A DNA stretch of 7,895 nt, from contig NZ_CAMPHI010000087.1 in NCBI RefSeq assembly GCF_946885955.1, forward strand, positions 1 through 7,895, written 5' to 3'. A program made the translations under genes and the position numbers. Source of the DNA: an uncultured Pseudomonas sp. GTDB taxonomy: Bacteria > Pseudomonadota > Gammaproteobacteria > Pseudomonadales > Pseudomonadaceae. Numbering within the stretch: the first letter of the stretch is position 1; each line of letters starts with the position of its first letter. Below, in pieces: positions 1 through 7,895 of the stretch. Under the pieces are notes generated by a model. That model saw only the letters and a list, made by a program, of their open reading frames with translations. It was not told the origin of the DNA and did not search any database.

Positions 1-597
1 TCGGAGTTCTGCCTCAAGGCCAACGAGCTGGCGATCCAGATTCTCGGCGGCCATGGCTACACCCGCGACTACCCGGTGGAGCAGTACTACCGCGACAACC
101 GCCTCAACCCGATTCATGAAGGCACCCATGGCATCCAGTCGCTCGACCTGCTCGGGCGCAAGGTGTCGATGAATGGCGGCGCCGCGCTCAAGCAACTGGT
201 CAAGCTGATCCAGGGTACCTGCCAGCAAGCCAGCGAATACCAATCGCTGAATGCGCTACGCGAACCGCTCGAGCAACTGCTGGCGCAGCTTTCGGCGGTG
301 ACCCTGGCGCTGCTCGGCGATCTGATGAGTGGCAAGGTCAATCAAGGCCTGGCCAACTCGGCGCTGTACCTGAAAGTCTTCGGCCATATGGTGATCGGCT
401 GGCGCTGGCTGGAACAGGCGATCAAGGCCGAGCAGGGCCTCGCCGCCGGCAACCCTGCGGACGTCGACTTCTATAAAGGCAAGCTGCAAGCCGCACGCTA
501 CTTCCTGACCTGGGAAGTGCCGAGCTGCCACCATGACCTGGCGATCCTCGAAACCCGCGACGACACCTGCCTGGGCATGCAGGACGCCTGGTTCTAA
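1..597 (+). CDS. Acyl-CoA dehydrogenase, C-terminal part (5' end outside window)
   Basis: The frame is open from the first base and ends with TAA at 595-597, giving the last 198 residues of a protein whose N-terminal FAD and acyl-CoA binding part lies upstream. Residues 12-46 of the fragment carry the acyl-CoA dehydrogenase signature: [14 protein letters not shown], then YYRD, then IHEGTHGIQ. By family knowledge the Glu in EGT (fragment residue 40, codon 118-120) is the catalytic base that removes the alpha proton during FAD-dependent desaturation of acyl-CoA. The usual Tyr before it is His here. About 150 further residues follow, ending [13 protein letters not shown]. They match the extra C-terminal domain of the ~600-residue acyl-CoA dehydrogenases, which distinguishes this from short-chain ~380-residue forms. 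The role is probably fatty acid beta-oxidation or a related acyl-CoA catabolic step; chain length cannot be told. The gene is followed by a repeat-filled gap and is probably not transcribed with cvrA. Confidence 0.93.
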   Translation, partial: SEFCLKANELAIQILGGHGYTRDYPVEQYYRDNRLNPIHEGTHGIQSLDLLGRKVSMNGGAALKQLVKLIQGTCQQASEYQSLNALREPLEQLLAQLSAVTLALLGDLMSGKVNQGLANSALYLKVFGHMVIGWRWLEQAIKAEQGLAAGNPADVDFYKGKLQAARYFLTWEVPSCHHDLAILETRDDTCLGMQDAWF

Positions 598-608
598 GAC
601 GTTCAAGA

Positions 609-718
609 CCAGGGGGGGCATGGCGGAGCCTTGTCCTCCGTTGGCGCCCCGATGGCGGACAAGCCTTCGGCATGTCCTCCCTACGAGCCCCCTCGGCCTG
701 CATACAAACATAGATCTA
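609..718. repeat. Dispersed intergenic repeat block, copy A
   Basis: This stretch is homologous to 7690-7800. The core 651-687 matches 7734-7770 at 35 of 37 bases. Alignment is gapless from 619 to 711 (28 of 42 bases match over 619-660) and resumes after a one-base indel in GATCTA (713-718). The core folds as GGACA-A-GCC-TTC-GGC-A-TGTCC (657-677), a hairpin with one A/A mismatch and flanking GG/CC pairs. A second weaker fold sits just upstream (CGGAG 624-628 with CTCCG 636-640, outside which GGGGC 615-619 can pair with GCCCC 646-650). The hairpins have no T-tract, so they are not convincing intrinsic terminators, although they could stabilise the acyl-CoA dehydrogenase mRNA 3' end. It resembles the hairpin repeats scattered between Pseudomonas genes. 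Confidence 0.8.
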
Positions 719-733
719 CGCCACAGCAACCTA

Positions 734-800
734 GTAGCCCGGATGCAATCCGAGGGCGGCTTTTGCAATGACACCGCTCCCCGGATTGCATCCGGGCTAC
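734..800. repeat. REP doublet (REPIN-like inverted pair)
   Basis: GTAGCCCGGATGCAATCCG at 734-752 is the exact reverse complement of CGGATTGCATCCGGGCTAC at 782-800. This gives a perfect 19-bp inverted repeat around a 29-base centre. The stem can extend inward by pairing GGGCGG (754-759) with CCG-CT-CCC, leaving a two-base bulge. The GTAGCCCGGAT head and the head-to-head arrangement are typical of Pseudomonas REP sequences paired as REPINs, which are mobilised by RAYT transposases encoded elsewhere. Its right edge lies 20 bp before the -35 element of the cvrA promoter. Confidence 0.85.
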
Positions 801-820
801 GCATTGCAGGCCGGGGATTT

Positions 821-851
821 TTGACAGTGCCGCAAAGGCGCGGGTTAGAAT
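821..851 (+). promoter_or_regulatory. Sigma70-type promoter for cvrA
   Basis: A perfect -35 hexamer TTGACA (821-826) is followed by TAGAAT (846-851), 5 of 6 matches to the -10 consensus. The spacer is 19 bp, longer than the ideal 17. Initiation near 858 would give a leader of about 45 nt before the TTG start of cvrA. That leader can form a short hairpin, GCGCC (861-865) with GGCGC (872-876), followed by a pyrimidine-rich run. It is too short for a recognisable riboswitch. The promoter call rests on sequence alone. Confidence 0.65.
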
Positions 852-892
852 CGACGGCAGGCGCCACGTAGGGCGCTCTTTCGTTTCTGCCC

Positions 893-896
893 GGAG
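893..896 (+). promoter_or_regulatory. Ribosome binding site of cvrA, fixing the TTG start
   Basis: GGAG lies six bases before TTG 903-905. The first in-frame ATG (957) has no comparable site and would remove most of the first membrane helix. Confidence 0.7.
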
Positions 897-902
897 CCCC
901 AC

Positions 903-2648
903 TTGGACGCCAACACCATCAACAGCCTGTTCTTGATCGGTGCATTGCTGGTGGCCATGAGCATTCTGGTCAGCGCCTTCGGCTCCCGCTTCGGCATTCC
1001 CATCCTGGTGATTTTCCTCGGCGTCGGCATGCTCGCCGGCATCGACGGCCCCGGCGGCATCGCCTTCGACAACTACCCCATGGCCTATCTGGTCGGCAAC
1101 CTGGCGTTGGCGATCATCCTGCTCGACGGCGGCATGCGCACCCGGGTGTCGAGCTTTCGCGTGGCGCTCTGGCCGTCGCTGTCGCTGGCCACCGTCGGGG
1201 TGATGATCACCGCCGGGCTGACCGGGGTCGCGGCGGCCTGGCTGTTCGACCTGAGCTGGATGGAAGGCCTGTTGATCGGCGCCATCGTCGGCTCCACCGA
1301 CGCCGCCGCGGTGTTCAGCCTGCTCGGCGGGCGCGGGCTCAACGAGCGGGTCAGCGCGACCCTGGAGATCGAATCCGGCAGTAACGACCCGATGGCGGTA
1401 TTTCTCACCGTCACCCTGATCGCCGCGCTCGGCGACGGGCAGCAGAACCTGGGCTGGAGCCTGCTGCTGCACTTGTTCCAGCAGTTCGGCATTGGTGCCC
1501 TGTTCGGCTTGGGCGCGGGCTGGTTGCTACTCAACCTGGTCAACCGCATGCAACTGGCCAACGGCCTGTACCCATTGCTGGTGGTCAGCGGCGGCCTGAT
1601 CATTTTCGCCATCACCAACGCGGTCGGCGGCAGCGGCATTCTGGCGATCTACCTGTGCGGCCTGCTGCTCGGCAACCGCCCGATCCGCTCGCGCCACGGC
1701 ATCCTGCACATGCTCGATGGCCTGGCCTGGCTGGCGCAGATCGGCATGTTCCTGGTGCTGGGCCTGCTGGTGACGCCGCATGCGCTGCTGCCTATCGCAT
1801 TGCCGGCCCTGGGCCTGGCGCTGTGGATGATCCTGTTCGCCCGGCCCTTGTCGGTGGTTATCGGCCTGCTGCCGTTTCGCGCCTTCCATGACCGCGAACG
1901 GCTGTTTATCGCCTGGGTCGGCCTGCGTGGCGCGGTGCCGATCATTCTCGCGGTGTTCCCGCTGATGGCCGGGCTGCCGAACGCCCAGCTGTTTTTCAAT
2001 GTGGCGTTCTTTATCGTCCTGGTGTCGTTGCTGCTGCAGGGCACCAGCCTGCCCTGGGCGGCAAAACTGCTGCGCGTAACCATTCCGCCGGTGCCGGTAC
2101 CGGTGTCCCGCGCTGGCCTGGACGTACACCCGACCAGCCAGTGGGAACTGTTCATCTACCGCCTCGGCGCCGAGAAGTGGTGCATCGGCGCCGCCCTGCG
2201 CGAACTGAAGATGCCCGATGGCACGCGCATCGCCGCCTTGTTTCGCGACAAGCAACTGCTGCACCCCTCCGGCAGCACCAAGCTGCAGGCGGACGATCTG
2301 CTCTGCGTGGTCGGCCACGAACACGACCTGCCGGCGCTCGGCAAACTGTTCAGCCAGGCCCCGAAACGCGGCCAGGACCTGCGTTTCTTCGGTGACTTCG
2401 TGCTCGAAGGCGATGCGGCGCTCGCTGCGGTGGCGGCGTTGTACGGCCTGAAGCTCGACGGCCTCGACGGCCAGCAGCCGCTGGGACGCTTTATCGCCCA
2501 TGAAATCGGCGGCGAGCCGGTGATCGGCGACCAGGTCGAATGGCAGGGGCTGACCTGGACGGTGGCGGCGATGGAGGGCCACAAGGTGCGCAAGGTCGGG
2601 GTCAAATTCCCCGAAGGCGCCAAGCCCGGCCCGGGCCTGTTCCTTTGA
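903..2648 (+). CDS. cvrA: K+/H+ antiporter CvrA (NhaP2), CPA1 family with regulatory C-terminus
   Basis: This 581-residue inner-membrane protein is close to the ~578 residues of E. coli CvrA/NhaP2. Residues 1 to about 390 are highly hydrophobic, with 12-13 membrane segments of the Na+/H+ exchanger fold. Family landmarks visible are [18 protein letters not shown] near the N-terminus, [16 protein letters not shown] (D133), the ion-binding motif [11 protein letters not shown] (N161-D162) and GLRGAVPI (R342). From about residue 402 comes a TrkA-C/RCK-C-like domain ([17 protein letters not shown], then [11 protein letters not shown]). From about 494 comes a CorC/HlyC-type domain (GDFVLEGDA to VRKVGVKF). 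Both soluble domains are typical of NhaP2 and not of simple NhaP exchangers, which is why K+ is preferred over Na+ as substrate; this is inference by family. It exports K+ in exchange for H+ and supports growth during osmotic and K+ stress. Translation starts at TTG. The mscK ATG follows after 95 bp. Confidence 0.92.
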   Translation: MDANTINSLFLIGALLVAMSILVSAFGSRFGIPILVIFLGVGMLAGIDGPGGIAFDNYPMAYLVGNLALAIILLDGGMRTRVSSFRVALWPSLSLATVGVMITAGLTGVAAAWLFDLSWMEGLLIGAIVGSTDAAAVFSLLGGRGLNERVSATLEIESGSNDPMAVFLTVTLIAALGDGQQNLGWSLLLHLFQQFGIGALFGLGAGWLLLNLVNRMQLANGLYPLLVVSGGLIIFAITNAVGGSGILAIYLCGLLLGNRPIRSRHGILHMLDGLAWLAQIGMFLVLGLLVTPHALLPIALPALGLALWMILFARPLSVVIGLLPFRAFHDRERLFIAWVGLRGAVPIILAVFPLMAGLPNAQLFFNVAFFIVLVSLLLQGTSLPWAAKLLRVTIPPVPVPVSRAGLDVHPTSQWELFIYRLGAEKWCIGAALRELKMPDGTRIAALFRDKQLLHPSGSTKLQADDLLCVVGHEHDLPALGKLFSQAPKRGQDLRFFGDFVLEGDAALAAVAALYGLKLDGLDGQQPLGRFIAHEIGGEPVIGDQVEWQGLTWTVAAMEGHKVRKVGVKFPEGAKPGPGLFL

Positions 2649-2703
2649 TCGACCGCGAGCCGGCGGCAAACCGCTGACGGGCGCGCAACGGCCCCTGCCA
2701 GCC

Positions 2704-2712
2704 TGCTAGACT
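2704..2712 (+). promoter_or_regulatory. Candidate extended -10 promoter for mscK
   Basis: TGCTAGACT contains an extended -10 (TGn) and TAGACT (2707-2712), 4 of 6 to the consensus and of the same TAG type as the cvrA -10. No good -35 hexamer is found at the right distance. Transcription would begin around 2719, after the alternative GTG at 2714, which supports ATG 2744 as the mscK start. A small hairpin, CGGCGG (2661-2666) with CCGCTG (2671-2676), precedes it but has no T-tract. Confidence 0.4.
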
Positions 2713-2743
2713 CGTGATCTTTTCCAGCCTTACGATCGCCCTC

Positions 2744-7628
<4,885 letters not shown>

Positions 7629-7641
7629 GCCGGCGCGCCCA

Positions 7642-7675
7642 TAGCCCGAATACCCCCCGGATTTCATCCGGGCCA
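7642..7675. repeat. REP unit with a degenerate partner, after selO
   Basis: CCCGGATTTCATCCGGGC (7656-7673) is the REP family sequence in the orientation of the right arm at 781-800, differing in the central base (TTC for TGC) and ending CCAC instead of CTAC. It is itself a 7-bp hairpin, CCCGGAT-TTC-ATCCGGG. TAGCCCGAATA (7642-7652) to its left looks like the decayed inverted partner and recurs exactly at 7827-7837. It begins 14 bp after the selO stop and could protect the mRNA end, but lacks the T-tract of an intrinsic terminator. Confidence 0.7.
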
Positions 7676-7689
7676 CAAAACGCGCGCTG

Positions 7690-7800
7690 CCAGGACGGAC
7701 ACATGACGCGGCCAGGTCCGCCACGGGCAAGCGGATGGTGGACAAGCCTTCGGCATGTCCGCCCTACGAGGCCGTAGACCTTGCACATGGACATGATCTA
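7690..7800. repeat. Dispersed intergenic repeat block, copy B
   Basis: This is the second copy of the block at 609-718 in the same orientation, at a constant offset of 7083 bp over most of its length. The core hairpin is GGACA-A-GCC-TTC-GGC-A-TGTCC (7740-7760). Homology continues to GATCTA (7795-7800). Read on the - strand, both copies encode a similar GLVGRTCRRLV peptide, which simply reflects the shared DNA; neither copy shows coding support. Together with the REP units it fills the 267-bp tail, where I see no gene or RNA gene. Confidence 0.8.
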
Positions 7801-7825
7801 AATCGCCGACTACCTCCCCACGCCA

Positions 7826-7857
7826 GTAGCCCGAATAAGCCTACGGCGCAATCCGGG
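7826..7857. repeat. REP-like unit, variant with internal GCC-TAC-GGC hairpin
   Basis: It starts GTAGCCCG like the REP at 734 and ends CAATCCGGG. Between them GCC (7839-7841) and GGC (7845-7847) can pair, with CCCG (7830-7833) and CGGG (7854-7857) forming the outer stem. It follows repeat copy B just as the REPIN at 734 follows copy A, so the same composite order occurs twice. The remaining 38 bases to the window end show nothing recognisable. Confidence 0.6.
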
Positions 7858-7895
7858 AACGGTTTAGCGCCAAGCCCCCTCCCCCGCAGTAACCC

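Noticed and set aside
609..800. CRISPR array or tRNA gene in the intergenic region
   Set aside because: There are no regularly spaced direct repeats and no cloverleaf; the repeats are inverted REP-type hairpins.
858..902. Fluoride or other ion-sensing riboswitch in the cvrA leader
   Set aside because: The leader is only about 45 nt and does not show the conserved pseudoknot sequences I know for the crcB motif or other ion riboswitches.
1527..2669. 380-codon open frame on the - strand opposite cvrA
   Set aside because: Same shadow character, Gln/Arg/Ala-rich with no domain, fully inside the conserved antiporter gene.
7642..7675. Intrinsic terminator after selO
   Set aside because: The hairpin is good but followed by CCACAAAAC with no T-tract, and its sequence is a REP unit.

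Overview
The window reads as ordinary core chromosome of a GC-rich gammaproteobacterium, most probably a Pseudomonas or close relative (mendocina/stutzeri-like groups come to mind). The grounds are the gene order, strong G/C preference at third codon positions, REP-type repeats built on GTAGCCCGGAT, and a SelO whose active-site residue numbers coincide with those I remember for Pseudomonas syringae SelO. From memory, and unchecked here, P. aeruginosa has the same order around PA5020-PA5023.

Layout, all genes on the + strand: (1) the last 198 codons of an acyl-CoA dehydrogenase with its extra C-terminal domain (1-597); (2) a 305-bp intergenic stretch holding a ~110-bp repeat block, a REP doublet (REPIN) and a sigma70-type promoter; (3) cvrA/nhaP2, a K+/H+ antiporter with a TTG start (903-2648); (4) a 95-bp gap with an extended -10-like promoter; (5) mscK, a large MscS-family mechanosensitive channel (2744-6106); (6) a 61-bp gap dominated by a near-perfect hairpin that overlaps the next Shine-Dalgarno; (7) selO, a pseudokinase protein AMPylase with a GTG start (6168-7628); (8) a 267-bp tail with no gene but more REP units and a second copy of the ~110-bp block.

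Functionally, cvrA and mscK are both envelope systems for potassium and turgor: one exports K+ in exchange for H+, the other vents solutes when the membrane is stretched. SelO is a cytosolic enzyme linked to redox stress. Each of the three has its own candidate promoter or initiation control, so this is a co-directional cluster and not clearly a tight operon. I see no evidence of a new system. The most interesting signals are the selO leader hairpin and the homologous repeat blocks that bracket the cvrA-mscK-selO segment as direct repeats about 7.08 kb apart.
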